Of a DNA stretch of 64,000 bases, positions 50,376 to 61,700 are shown piece after piece. The first letter of the stretch is position 1. The number at the start of each line of letters is the position of its first letter. The position numbers and the translations under genes were made by a program. This DNA is from Meira nashicola (taxonomy: Eukaryota > Basidiomycota > Exobasidiomycetes > Exobasidiales > Brachybasidiaceae), in contig BCJU01000004.1 of assembly GCA_001600355.1 (NCBI GenBank), positions 1,302,001 through 1,366,000 on the forward strand, read 5' to 3'. Under the pieces are notes generated by a model that ran no database searches, was not told where the DNA came from, and was given only the letters and a program-made list of their open reading frames with translations.

Positions 50376-52511
50376 ATGGCAAACACGACGAATGATCAAG
50401 ATGGAAGAGTGAACGGGTACGAGAATGGTAGTTCAACTCCAACAACGCCAACAACACCAACTACTCGAAAAGCAACACATACGCATTTAGGCTTACGACC
50501 AAAGAAATCAGACAGTTTACATACACGTTTACGAACAATAAATCCCGCTCCGAAGCATATATCAAAAATTGTAGATGTAACTTCACCAACTTCATTAACA
50601 GCAGAAGGAAGTACTTCAAAAGTTGGAGGAAAGTTGAGCGCAAGAAGTTCAAGAAATCCAAGCTTTAGCGAAGTATCGCATTCAAGAGAAGGTACTTTAA
50701 GTAGAGATGCAAGTACGGCTGGAGGACTTGAAAGTGAATTAGACGATGGTTCGTATGATCAAGAAGGTGAAACAGAAGAGGATATCGTAACAACGGATAT
50801 TGGCATTTACGATGATAGAGTTTATGATGAATATTTGGGACCAATTATGGGCACTCTTCGCAGATGGCTAATAAGATCATTAGAATGGGAATCTCCAATA
50901 CTTGCAAAACATCAAAATTTGATTAGGTCACCAAGATTAGATCGATTTTTTGTCTATACTTCTTTGGTCGGGTCGCATTCATTTTTTTTGATCTTTTTAC
51001 CTATATCCTTCTGGCTTGTTTCGGCAAGGTTTAGTAGAGGTTTGGTAAACGTTTTAGCATTTGGAGTTTATTTTTCGAGTGCAATAAAAGATGCTCTTTG
51101 TGTTCCGCGACCTTATTCGCCTCCCGTTACTCGTCTCGTTATCGGTACTTTCCATCTCGAATATGGCTTTTTATCAACACATTCGACCAATTGCATTAGT
51201 GTAGTGCTTTATTGTTATTTATGGCTTAAAGAAGTTCGATTAACCCTAGATCCTTCTTCGATTATGCATGGAATAGGTTGGGAAATCGGTCTTTCAATCT
51301 ATGCAATTGCCGTTGTGTATGGTCGTCTTTATTCGGGAATGCATAGTATAATGGATATCATTGCAGGTTGTGCTCTTGGAGCATTAGTCACAACAGCTCA
51401 ATGGGTTCTATTTGAACCTTTAGAAATTATGATGGAAACTGGAGGATTAAAAGTACCAATCACTTTATTCTTTGCAGTTTTGATCATGGTCACTGTTCAT
51501 CCTCAACCTTTAGATGATTGTCCATGTTTCGAAGATGCAATTGCATTTTTGGCAGTCGTTTTGGGCATCTTTCTTAGTCGATGGATGAATATCACCTTTG
51601 GTCTTTTACCAAGTCAAGATGGTCCACTAACACCCAAATTCAAAAATAGTCGTATACCAAGCATCATTGAAGCACTGAAAGTTCAACATTTTCAAACACC
51701 TCCTCTTGCTGCAAATCAATCTCCTTCTGCTGCTTCTTATATTCTTGGAATAGCTAAAATTGCAATCGTATTAACTTTAGGGATTGCATGTGTTGTTGCA
51801 ACACGAACAGTCGTCAAAACGATTTGCAAAGTTCTCCTGCCCCCCGTCTTTCGATTCGTTCAAGGTACTTTCGGATTCATTTTACCACGTCGACATTATA
51901 CATCTTCAACCGATTATGCTGCCATGCAAAAGCAAAATAGGCAATCGGCCGCTTTTGGTTCTGATGAAAAAGAATCAAATGAAAAATTAAATGGAAACTT
52001 GCTAAGATCAGATTCTCATAAAAGACAAAAATCTTGGGCAGGAAAGAGTAATGGAACGGCAGTAAACGTTTGGCCAACAAAAGCTGATGCAGAAGGTATG
52101 AGACAGAGAATGAGAAGTCATTCATTACAACAACAATTATCTCAAAACACAAATGGAGAAACAGAAGGAAATACTGTTAAATTTACCATGGGAGATGGCA
52201 AAGATATTCCTTTTCCAGTCACTCATCCAAATACACAATTACCTGGAGATGGACTTTCAGAAAGAATAGCAGGTGCTCTAAGTAATGAAGAACGTGAAAG
52301 GCAAAGGCATGAAAGTACGGCAAGCACGAATGCTTCCTATCAACAAGGATTGCACAAGCTAGCAGCAATAAATGGAGAAGAGGAAACTTTTGATGTTGCC
52401 CATTACGATGTTGACGTATTATCAAAGGTATTTGTCTATACTGCTATCGGTTTGGTTGCCGGTGCTTTGGTTCCAGCAAGTTTCACTTATATTGGCTTAC
52501 TGCCAATTTAA
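50376..52511 (+). CDS. LCB3: LCB3-like dihydrosphingosine-1-phosphate phosphatase
   Basis: 711-residue ER membrane protein of the PAP2 superfamily that removes phosphate from phosphorylated sphingoid bases. The three phosphatase motifs are clear: KDALCVPRPYSPPV (about 238-251), FLSTHSTN (about 266-273, in place of PSGH) and GRLYSGMHSIMD (about 315-326). Several hydrophobic helices surround them. The N-terminus (about 145 residues) and a long hydrophilic loop (about 510-680) are disordered, and one last hydrophobic segment ends the protein. The STHS and GMHS variants are normal for the LCB3/SGPP group. Confidence 0.92.
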   Translation: MANTTNDQDGRVNGYENGSSTPTTPTTPTTRKATHTHLGLRPKKSDSLHTRLRTINPAPKHISKIVDVTSPTSLTAEGSTSKVGGKLSARSSRNPSFSEVSHSREGTLSRDASTAGGLESELDDGSYDQEGETEEDIVTTDIGIYDDRVYDEYLGPIMGTLRRWLIRSLEWESPILAKHQNLIRSPRLDRFFVYTSLVGSHSFFLIFLPISFWLVSARFSRGLVNVLAFGVYFSSAIKDALCVPRPYSPPVTRLVIGTFHLEYGFLSTHSTNCISVVLYCYLWLKEVRLTLDPSSIMHGIGWEIGLSIYAIAVVYGRLYSGMHSIMDIIAGCALGALVTTAQWVLFEPLEIMMETGGLKVPITLFFAVLIMVTVHPQPLDDCPCFEDAIAFLAVVLGIFLSRWMNITFGLLPSQDGPLTPKFKNSRIPSIIEALKVQHFQTPPLAANQSPSAASYILGIAKIAIVLTLGIACVVATRTVVKTICKVLLPPVFRFVQGTFGFILPRRHYTSSTDYAAMQKQNRQSAAFGSDEKESNEKLNGNLLRSDSHKRQKSWAGKSNGTAVNVWPTKADAEGMRQRMRSHSLQQQLSQNTNGETEGNTVKFTMGDGKDIPFPVTHPNTQLPGDGLSERIAGALSNEERERQRHESTASTNASYQQGLHKLAAINGEEETFDVAHYDVDVLSKVFVYTAIGLVAGALVPASFTYIGLLPI

Positions 52512-52691
52512 TATAACAAAATAAATAATGCATTGTTCATGTAATGATACTATATGTGCATGTATATACTTTGTGGTAAATACCTATTGTACAACAAGCA
52601 AGCAAGCAAGCGAGCAAATTGGGAAAGTGTGTGTGAGTGAGTATAAAAGTATGACAACATATCTTGCACCACAATCGAATGAAATGTCTCC

Positions 52692-54089
52692 TTATGGACC
52701 TAGCCATTCCAGATAAGCTTGTGGTACCAATCCTTTCTCTGTTTCTTCTTCATCGGCTGCCACATCATCTTGACCATCTTTTACACGAACAACGATTCCC
52801 CATCCTCCATCAACATGACCAATTAATCTAACCCTTTGGCCTACTTTAACATTCAATTCATGATCACTTTCGGCAACGAAATCATAAGCAGCATGATAAA
52901 GACCAGGCGGAAGTTTGATAGATGAAGATGAAGTATCTCCTGTACTTTCATTTCCATACCCTTCTTGATCTTCTTCCTCTTCCTCATCCTCATCATCGTA
53001 TTCCTCCTCTGTAGATCCCCATTCATGTCCACCAAGATTTGGTCCGCCGCCAAATGGAGACATACCGAAACCGCTAGTGTGCTTTCTCTCTGGACTCGGT
53101 AAACCTACATCTCTTGCACCCACATGACGAGGATCAACTTCCTCATAAGCGAAATCTCGTATCTTCAAAGGCGCTAAATCTGATCCTTCTCCTAGTGGTG
53201 TCATTGCGCTCATGCTTAAAACATCTGCAGAAGCAGAAGATCGCCTTCGAATGGGTGCCAGTATAGATGGGCTACTTCTTGCCGAAATAGCTTGTGAATG
53301 TGTTGCAATCACTCCAGAATCATATACACCTCCAGAAGCTGAAGATTGAGAAGATGATAGCTTATTTCCAGTCAAAGATAATCTGTTGATAGTTTCATCA
53401 TTATTGTTTGTTGGATTTGACGAGCTTGCTTCATTTTTATCAGATATTGATGCGGTAGAAGAACTTTCTTTTGTTTGACTGGATAGACTGTTGAAATGAT
53501 TTGAAGTTGAATGTGGTAATATACCCTTATTCATTTCATCATTCTGTATAGATCGTGAATTTTTACCATCCGCCGATCTTGGAACAGGTGGTTGCTGTAG
53601 AGCCCAATTTTCGTCTGTTATAGGTGGAACGAAACCTCCGCTTGGACTAGGATAGCCAGCTTCATTTCCGAGAGAGTCTAATAATCGTAACGCATTAGGC
53701 CTTTCTTTTTCTGTACTCTTCTTGTTCGGATCTCCGCCATTCTTCGTAGAACTTTCAACGTTTTCTTGTCTTGCAACCGCTTCTGAAACAATTTTATCTT
53801 CATCAAATAAAGGATGTAGCCTTTTCTGTCCATTAGGCAAAGGAGGTGTCACTTCACCTTCTACAAATCCAGCCGGTGGAGTGATGAGAGATGTATTTAT
53901 ACTTTTAGTAATTTCTGAATGTTGTTCACCCTGCTGTTCATCTTTATCCGTATTTGTAGGCTCAACAATCGTTACCCCATGTTGTTCATCTTTTTGATTT
54001 GTCCGCCTCGATTCTTCGATTTGTGAAGAGGCATTGACCTCATTATTCACCTCATTTAGAACAGCGGCATGTGCAATTTGATCGCTCAT
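52692..54089 (-). CDS. NBP2: NBP2-like SH3-domain protein
   Basis: 465 residues, mostly disordered (Ser/Asn/Glu-rich). A conserved FAYEEVDPRHVGARDVGLPS lies at about 310-330, followed by an acidic run, and a single SH3 domain at the C-terminus (about 390-463: LYHAAYDFVAESDHELNVKV ... GWGIVVRV ... GLVPQAYLEWLG). This order matches Nbp2 of budding yeast and Skb5 of fission yeast, adaptors that bring phosphatases and kinases together in HOG/cell-wall MAPK signalling. The call rests on the SH3 type and the upstream conserved block. Confidence 0.82.
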   Translation of the reverse strand: MSDQIAHAAVLNEVNNEVNASSQIEESRRTNQKDEQHGVTIVEPTNTDKDEQQGEQHSEITKSINTSLITPPAGFVEGEVTPPLPNGQKRLHPLFDEDKIVSEAVARQENVESSTKNGGDPNKKSTEKERPNALRLLDSLGNEAGYPSPSGGFVPPITDENWALQQPPVPRSADGKNSRSIQNDEMNKGILPHSTSNHFNSLSSQTKESSSTASISDKNEASSSNPTNNNDETINRLSLTGNKLSSSQSSASGGVYDSGVIATHSQAISARSSPSILAPIRRRSSASADVLSMSAMTPLGEGSDLAPLKIRDFAYEEVDPRHVGARDVGLPSPERKHTSGFGMSPFGGGPNLGGHEWGSTEEEYDDEDEEEEEDQEGYGNESTGDTSSSSIKLPPGLYHAAYDFVAESDHELNVKVGQRVRLIGHVDGGWGIVVRVKDGQDDVAADEEETEKGLVPQAYLEWLGP

Positions 54090-55187
54090 ATCTTTCGAGC
54101 GATCATCCGCTTTTGTGATTCTTTTGATCGAGATTGAAATAGAATGAGAGAGCGGATGAATGCTTGCACAGCGTTTATGTTTGTTATTGTTGCTGTTGTG
54201 AAACGATACTGAAGCGTTAACGATATGATTCGTGTTCAGTAAAGTCTACTTTGGATGATGGTGTCAACCTACAAAAGTAGTTGGAATGAATCACTTGATA
54301 CTTTGAACGTGAGAAAACTGTGGATGGTAAATTGGTGGTGATCCAAAAAAGTGGCTTGTTTCACTCGGTCGGTTAAAGTGTGTATAATGCATCAAATAAA
54401 AGGCATACTTCCACCGTATCTTTTCTGACCTCTTGCATCACAACTCCCACTCTGATCTGCACCTGTGAACACAATGTCTATTTTTCCACGTTTCTATGCC
54501 GTACATAGACTATTCGTCCGTCCGTCTGTCTGTGTCCATGTGCGTTTGTGCGCCAGTGTACATATATATAATGGACTAAATTAAAGCGCGATTTGGACTT
54601 TTTTTTTCATCTTTTGCATTAAACGGGCATCGTACAGTTATAGTGCTAATAAACACACTACGCCTTACACACCTACACTCACACGCACAGAAGATGATCG
54701 GATTATTGCATCCTCTATCCGTGTGAGTAGAACTCCTATCTCAGCACTGGCTTAATGAATTTTTGGTCAAGGTCACGCGTTATGTTCATCAGCATTGGAT
54801 CAAATGAATAGCTTCCCCGGTCAATTTATTAAATGAATTGCATACAAGATAAATTTAAGGAACCAGAGACTCATTTTTTTCTATAAAAGTATAGAATTTG
54901 GCAAGTATCTCATTTTGTCCCCATGCTTTACCAGTATGACTTTTTTGCAATTCATTTCGCAAGTTGATTTTGGGGTAAAAAAAGATAATCTCCTTTTTCT
55001 TTTCGGTCCAATTTGTAGTGGAGGAGGAATAGGAAAAAAAAACGCGCATGCATTGCCCCGGCGCCTTTTGCATAACATCCACACGAAAACTCGAAGAAGT
55101 TGCCATTTCTTCTCTCCTCACTACATCCATCGCATTTATTCTTCCTTTTCGTTTCTTCTCTATCTATTCGTTGTATTATAAAGCAAG
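54090..55187. promoter_or_regulatory. long divergent intergenic region
   Basis: 1098 bases between the NBP2-like (minus) and PARP-finger (plus) starts. It includes a short GTCC/GTCT tandem run near 54519-54535, T-runs near 54600, and one ACGCGT at 54775-54780. No convincing gene. Confidence 0.4.
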
Positions 55188-56135
55188 ATGGCTTATCGTG
55201 TGGAATATGCACGTAGTGGAAGATCCGCTTGTAAAGGTCCTATACCCTGCAAAGGCACAAAGATCGAAAAGGGTGGTTTACGTTTAGGTACGGTGATCGA
55301 AATTCGTGGTGATCGTAGTTTGGTTTGGCGTCATTGGGGTTGTGTGACGGATAGAATCATTTCAAATTTACGCGAAAGCATTGGTGATCCAGAAGATTTG
55401 GATGGCGTAGAAGAACTCAATGAAGAAGATCAAAAAAAGATCTCTGACGCTTTTGCCAATGGTCATGTTGCTGAAGAAGATGTTACGCTCGCTTTGATCG
55501 AAGCAGGTAAAGGACCAGGTGGAACGCCACCTTCTTCACCGCAAAAGAAGACTCCACAAAAGAAAGCCGGCGGAAAGAAGAAGGCCAAAAAGGAGGAATT
55601 CGATGAAGAAGAGGAAGAAGAAGAAGAAGAGTGGAAAGCAGATGACTCGGAAGAAGAGGTCAAGCCGAAGAAGAAAAACAGAGCAAGTACGAAAGTCAAA
55701 AATGAGGAAGAAGAACTTTCACCGATCTTCGAATCCAAAGCTGTCAAAGAAGAAGAGAATGACAGTCACGTCGGGCAACCTCCTAAAAAACGAGGACGAG
55801 CTGCAAAGGCAAAGAGTAATGACGCTGATACTGCTTCGGTCAACGTCAAAGAAGAGGAACAAGACGTTCATGTCGATGAGAAACCTAAAAAGAAGCGCGG
55901 TCGTAATGCTGTAAAGACTGTCACAGAGGAGCCATCCGGTCATGCTGCTCCCGCAAAGGTAAATGGAAAAAAGGCAGCCGAGCCGACGAAAGCACCTGAG
56001 GAGAAGAAGCGAGGACGTTTGGCAAAGGGTGCAGTCAAAGTGGAAGAATCTGCTCCGGCATTGGAAGATCCACCAGCCAAAGAACAGACCGGTAGAAAGC
56101 GCGGTCGTACAGCGAAATCAAATGGCAATCATTAA
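55188..56135 (+). CDS. PARP-type zinc finger protein with AT-hook-like repeats
   Basis: 315 residues. Residues 1-65 form a fungal zf-PARP domain: RSGRSACKGPIPCKGTKIEK, then RLGTVIEIRGDRSLVWRHWGCV with the His and last Cys of the zinc site. About 66-110 is a short acidic helical part. The rest is a Lys/Glu-rich low-complexity tail with four KRGR-type, AT-hook-like basic motifs (near residues 201, 229, 270 and 306) alternating with EE-rich stretches. No PARP catalytic domain or other enzyme domain is present. Likely a nuclear DNA-end or chromatin-binding protein; role inferred only from the finger. Confidence 0.85.
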   Translation: MAYRVEYARSGRSACKGPIPCKGTKIEKGGLRLGTVIEIRGDRSLVWRHWGCVTDRIISNLRESIGDPEDLDGVEELNEEDQKKISDAFANGHVAEEDVTLALIEAGKGPGGTPPSSPQKKTPQKKAGGKKKAKKEEFDEEEEEEEEEWKADDSEEEVKPKKKNRASTKVKNEEEELSPIFESKAVKEEENDSHVGQPPKKRGRAAKAKSNDADTASVNVKEEEQDVHVDEKPKKKRGRNAVKTVTEEPSGHAAPAKVNGKKAAEPTKAPEEKKRGRLAKGAVKVEESAPALEDPPAKEQTGRKRGRTAKSNGNH

Positions 56136-56405
56136 TAGTCAAGAACTTATTTTCTTGCATTTATCCACGACAGGCATCGTGAGATACTTTTTTCTACTTC
56201 TCTCTATGTATTGAATCGGCCTCATACCCTCAGAGCTACCTTATTGTACCCTACTCATCACTGTAAATTATAGCAAGAGAATACCTAATGGCCAAAAAAT
56301 ACCTCGCGAATTTTTCCTCTCAAATCAAATGTACATATACAAAAACATGTCATTCATGGGTATCTTTTATGAAATCATTTTTATACATATGCTTTGTCGA
56401 GTGAA

Positions 56406-58259
56406 TCAATTGATCGGAACGTAAATTGTTTCGCCTTGATCTGAGACTAGAAAATGTCCAGCTGATGCAATTGGTTTGGGAACGGTCATTGTTGAATTTG
56501 TACCCTGATGTGTACGAGAACGACCGATACTTGATATTCTAGAATGGGCCTTAGGCTTTGAGATTGGAATTGATTGTTCTTGTTGATTTCCAGCATTAAA
56601 GTCAGAATTGATGACATTTCGATCAAAATGTCCATCTTTAGGTCTAACGAAAGCGATTCCACGATCTTTACATGCTTTTCGTAAATCACGTACATCTTCT
56701 CTTGTTTGTTCGTCATTACGAATGAAAACGCCAAAATGAACTGCTAAAGAAACAACTCCACCTTGCTTTTCTATTTCTGCTTTTGCCTTTTTTGCATCTT
56801 CAGATTCATCGTACATCAAAGACATGATCGCATGACATTCTGCTGCATCCTCTGAATCCATATGAATAGCACTTGTCATTCCAGATTCAACACGAGGAAA
56901 TGGACTGAATCTACGTGGAAATGGATCCCAACTGCGAAAGTAACTCAAAGAAGATCCAACACTGATCGGTAAAAGCATTATTTGTGGAATACCTAAACGT
57001 AAACTTATTTCACGAAAGATCGGACAAACGGGATATTCGCTTCTTTTCTTTCTTGATGAATGTCGTGATCGTAAACCTGTATCACCGGCAAAGAATATTC
57101 TCTGTTGGTTAGAATCTTCCTCATGTTTGTACAATACCATCCAAGAAGACCATAAACTGATTCCTTGATCTCTACCTGACCTTCCAGATCCATGTTGAGC
57201 GGGTGTACACCATATCTCAATTGAACCTTGCATACCTGCTCTATGAACCGTAGCTTTGTCCCACCAATCCATTTCTGCAACGTCCTCTTTTGCAAAACCA
57301 GCTTCACGAAAGAATCCAACGTTTCCCAAAGGACAGAAAACCTTTAAACCACCCCTTAATTTTTGACGTTTGCGTAACTTTTTCATACATTCCCACGAAA
57401 GATGATCATAATGATTGTGAGAAATGCAAACGATGTCAATATCTGGTAAATTTTCTATTTTGCATGGTGGTGGTGTGAATCGATGAGGACCGGCTTGTTG
57501 ACTAGGACTAGCACGATGAACAAAGATTGGATCAAACAGAATGTTGATACCATTTGGAAGTTGAACGAGAGTAGTTGCATGTCCAAGCCATGTAATTCTT
57601 ATGTTATTCAACCTTTGTTCCTCTGATTCGGTTTCAAATTTTGGCTTTCTAACCTTTACCTCCAATTCTTCCATTTCTGCTTTTGTTTGTTCAAGTGTTC
57701 TTCCTCTACTTCTGAAACGTGAACCGTATTTACCTCCTTCAACATATCCTGGTGGTAAACCCCATCTGAGAAGTTTTCCACGTAAAGCTGTTGAAATGCC
57801 AGGAGGATTAAAACTACTCCATGGATTTTGAAAGCTCAATAAAGGCATTAAACTTTGCTGTCTTGATCGTCTTGCGGTGTAATCTCTCATCCAATTTGGT
57901 AAATGAACAGAGACAACAGTTCTTACACTTGCTCTTTCTGCATCTTGTTCTTTTTTGATTTCATTGTTATTTTGTTGATTAAATGAACGTGCTCCTGCAT
58001 GATATATTGATTGTCCTAATCTAGTTGCTTTGCTCGTTAATGTTAAAACATGATGAGGTGCAATATATGCTTCATCGGAAATAGCTGCAACGTATGGATC
58101 TCTTTCACGAAAACGTTTATAAGAAAGAGTTATAGGATCTCTTTCTGGTGCCGGTTCAATATGCGCATGATCTGAAATGGGAGTTGATGCACCTGAAGAT
58201 GTACTTTGCCTTTCTATTCTGTCAAGCGTTGACTCTGGCGGTGGTGGAAGTCCTGTCAT
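56406..58259 (-). CDS. NAPE-PLD/FMP30-like metallo-beta-lactamase hydrolase
   Basis: 617-residue zinc hydrolase of the N-acyl-phosphatidylethanolamine phospholipase D group, which releases N-acylethanolamines from membrane lipids. ITWLGHATTLVQLPNGINIL opens the metallo-beta-lactamase fold. The metal motif HNHYDH is at 281-286, a further His in TPAQHGSGRSGRDQG, and FAGDTG supplies the bridging Asp. The C-terminal AVHFGVF region supplies the last His. About 200 extra N-terminal residues contain conserved-looking but unknown sequence and may hold targeting information (yeast Fmp30 is mitochondrial). All catalytic residues appear present. Confidence 0.9.
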   Translation of the reverse strand: MTGLPPPPESTLDRIERQSTSSGASTPISDHAHIEPAPERDPITLSYKRFRERDPYVAAISDEAYIAPHHVLTLTSKATRLGQSIYHAGARSFNQQNNNEIKKEQDAERASVRTVVSVHLPNWMRDYTARRSRQQSLMPLLSFQNPWSSFNPPGISTALRGKLLRWGLPPGYVEGGKYGSRFRSRGRTLEQTKAEMEELEVKVRKPKFETESEEQRLNNIRITWLGHATTLVQLPNGINILFDPIFVHRASPSQQAGPHRFTPPPCKIENLPDIDIVCISHNHYDHLSWECMKKLRKRQKLRGGLKVFCPLGNVGFFREAGFAKEDVAEMDWWDKATVHRAGMQGSIEIWCTPAQHGSGRSGRDQGISLWSSWMVLYKHEEDSNQQRIFFAGDTGLRSRHSSRKKRSEYPVCPIFREISLRLGIPQIMLLPISVGSSLSYFRSWDPFPRRFSPFPRVESGMTSAIHMDSEDAAECHAIMSLMYDESEDAKKAKAEIEKQGGVVSLAVHFGVFIRNDEQTREDVRDLRKACKDRGIAFVRPKDGHFDRNVINSDFNAGNQQEQSIPISKPKAHSRISSIGRSRTHQGTNSTMTVPKPIASAGHFLVSDQGETIYVPIN

Positions 58260-58749
58260 AATTCAATTCGGACAAATACAAGTCACAATTTGCTATAGAT
58301 GACGGTAACAAAGGAAAGTCAATCTAACCTTTTGTTTTTCATCTTTGGCGTATGCAAGCGGCTTTTGAAAATGTTTGGGAATGAAACAAGTAAACTAGTT
58401 TGTGTCACAAAGAATGACTACTTTGAGTGTGGAGAGAAATTTCTATTTTTTATTTATTTTTGTCTAGCGTTTTCCAGACTTTGGTATCAGAGCACACTAC
58501 ACTCTCACGCGACAGATTCAATGCAAAAACTTGGCGAAAGCCGCATTTAATAAAAAGGTCATTCTTACGTCGGCTCTTCTTATATAAGCAGAAAAATCGC
58601 TAAAGCACTTTTCGGTGATTTTTTTTTAGAGCTTTTGATTTTTTCGGAATTCGCGATTTATTCCTGAAACAGGTAGGAAGACATTCTTTCTTCTTACCAA
58701 CTTACTCTTGTCTTTGATGCCGTATTCATCATATACCACAAATTAGACA
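58260..58749. promoter_or_regulatory. divergent intergenic region
   Basis: 490 bases between the NAPE-PLD-like (minus) and ELP2-PPAT (plus) starts. It has a TATATAAG at about 58579 and T-runs near 58620. No gene is seen. Confidence 0.4.
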
Positions 58750-61700
58750 ATGACAACCACATTCGCATCCGCCAATGCTCGAGCCAATTGCATTTATACG
58801 GCGGCATCCGCGAATCGAAATTCACATGTGCTCGATTGGACATCTCTTGAAGAAGGAATATCAGAGATAGCCTATGCTTCAGATCGAAATATTGCAATTG
58901 CTAGAAATATTAATGATGTGCATAGACAACCAACAAGATTGATAGCTACGCCCAATAAAATTCTTACAGTATTAAAGTTTGCACATCCGAGATATGGTAA
59001 TGCTAAACCAAAAATCATTGCAGCATCAGAAGATGGATATTTGTACCTCTACACTTATCATACAACCAATTCGGAATCTTCATCATCACCATCATTTGAA
59101 TGGCAACTACATCAAGAATGGCAAGCAAGTCCAAAACAATCGCAAACGCAGAAGAAACCGGTTCATCCTGCAAGAAAAGCAAAAGCAGAACCTTCAGCTT
59201 CAGTTCGTGCTTTGGGTGTATTGAGAAGAGATCCTTCTCAAGTTGATCAAAATGAAAATACAACTGATGAAATACTCTTTGCATCGGCTACATCTGATGG
59301 TATGTTACAGATCTGGAGCGTGAAAGATACTTCAGAGGTAGAACTTTTACAAACAATCTCACTTGGAAGATCAAGAGCGGAAACTCGAACAGAGGTACTT
59401 CCTCTCGATATCGCCATTACATCTCTACCGGGTAGTGCGAACGCTTTGTTATTGGCTGTCAGCGGTACAGATTCAAAGATTGACTTGTTTTTGGCTGAAG
59501 ATGGTCGGACGTTCACTCGATTATTTTCATTATTGGGTCATACAGATTGGGTGAGATCGATAGACTTTTGTCGATCAGGTAAAGAAAGTGAGCCTTGGGT
59601 AATGTTAGCAAGTGGTGCACAAGATCATGGAATTCGTCTTTGGCGCATTGAACAATCAAATGATTCACAAGAAACAGTCTCTACTACACCACTAAAAGAA
59701 GAAGAACGCGATGAGTTTGATAAGATGGCTTCTCAGATAGAAGATGGTGAAGATGAGGCAATGGCAACAAAGATGCAAACGTTTCGATGTGATGCCAGAA
59801 AATGGAGTATATCATTTGATGCTTTATTGATTGGACATGAACATTGGGTTACAGGTCTTCGTTGGGCACCTGCTTCGTTAGAAGGACAACCAGCTGCTTT
59901 ACTTTCCTCGAGTGCTGATAATAGCGTAATTCTTTGGACTCCCTCTTCCGGTGTCGCAAAAGCTATTGCAGGGATTGATTTGCCTTTGTTCGATGAAGCA
60001 GAAACAAAGAAACGCATTGATACAAAAGAACAGGATGTATGGGTTGCCCTTCAACGATTTGGTGAAGTTGGCAATGTAGGCAGTGCAGCAAATGGAATGT
60101 ATGGATGTTCATGGGATCCAACAATTCGACCATCATCAAATCAACAAGCAACACTTGCACATGGTTACGGTGGTGCTATACATATATGGAGCAGACATGA
60201 GGAGAATGGTAGAGCGCAACCTTGGTTACCTCAGCCTGGTTTAGGTGGTCATTTTGGCGCGGCAACTACAGTACGTTGGGAGCCTGGAGGTCAATATATT
60301 CTTACAGGTGGATTAGACAAAACTACAAGGTTACATGGTTGCTATCGCGAAGGAGAACAACATTCATGGCACGAGATGGCAAGACCACAAACGCATGGAT
60401 ACGAAATTACTGCACTTTCTTGGCTTTCTCGTTTAGCATTCGCCAGTGCGGGTGATGAAAAAGTGATTAGAGTTTTTGAAGCACCAAGAGGATTTGTACA
60501 ATCTGCTCAAAATCTGAATATGCTGTCTAAGGAGCAGAATGCTAATGTGCTCATCGTCTATATTCCCGATCTTGCTCATCTAATTAAACCTGGAGAGATT
60601 GCAAATTGCATCAAGGAAGCTACAAAGAAGTCTCTACATAAAGGCAGGTTGAATGTAGTTGTCTTATCACCTCTATTTGATGATGTACAACATGGCAAAT
60701 CTCCAAAAGCGTCCTTCGAGCAAGTTCAAGCTTTTCTGAAATGGTGTTATGCTATGAGTTGGGGACCAGCTGTTGAGGCTGATCAACTATTATTTGATAT
60801 TGACGTTCTCTTGATGGGATCTCAAAGTGCACAAGTCAAATTAACTCAAATTCAAAAACCTGATGAATTATTCATTGTCAATGACGTAAACTTTAAGCCG
60901 CCTTTCGAAGTCGAAAATGCAATTCAATTAGAAATTGGTTCAAGTGACAAAGGTGAAATCGATGCTTCCGACCCATCTAATAAACCTTCATCATTTGAAC
61001 AGCATGAAGCAATCGCTCTTGGAGGAACATTTGACCATTTGCACGTAGGACACAAGATCTTATTAAGTATGGGTTGTCTTCTTGCTACACGTAGGATCGT
61101 CGTTGGTGTTACAGGTGAAAGTATGTTATCGAAGAAAAAGTACGCCGATTTACTTGAATCGATTCAAACTCGCCTTGATCGTGTAGCTCTCTTTATGAAT
61201 GCATTTTGTAATGCGATCGGACGTACAGAATTATTTCATGATATCGTAATCTTGAAAGATGTTGCAGGACCGCCTGGCAGTGATCCGAATATTACTGCTC
61301 TTTTATTCACAGATGAAACCGTTGGAGGAGCAGACTTTATTGATAAAGAAAGAACAAAACGTGAATTAAAAATTCTTGATCGATTTACGATTGGTGTTAT
61401 TGGTGCATCTGGAGAGACTGATGTTCAAGGAAAAGATGCTTCTGAATTAGCGGCAGCAAAAGTAGGAAGTACAGCAATTCGAGGATGGATTGAAAAGAAT
61501 AAAGTGAAAGTAAAGCCAACACCTGCTTCTTTGGAAAAAGTTCCAACATTAAATGGTGATCCTCGACCTGTTGGAGCAAGTGTTCCACCCCTGGGATTAT
61601 CGAATCGAGCCATTTTTGATTCTAGAGATGGTCAACAAGGTGATCCTCTCGATGGACCTTCTGCAACCGGTCAACCGATAGGCAGTGCTATTCGATCAAT

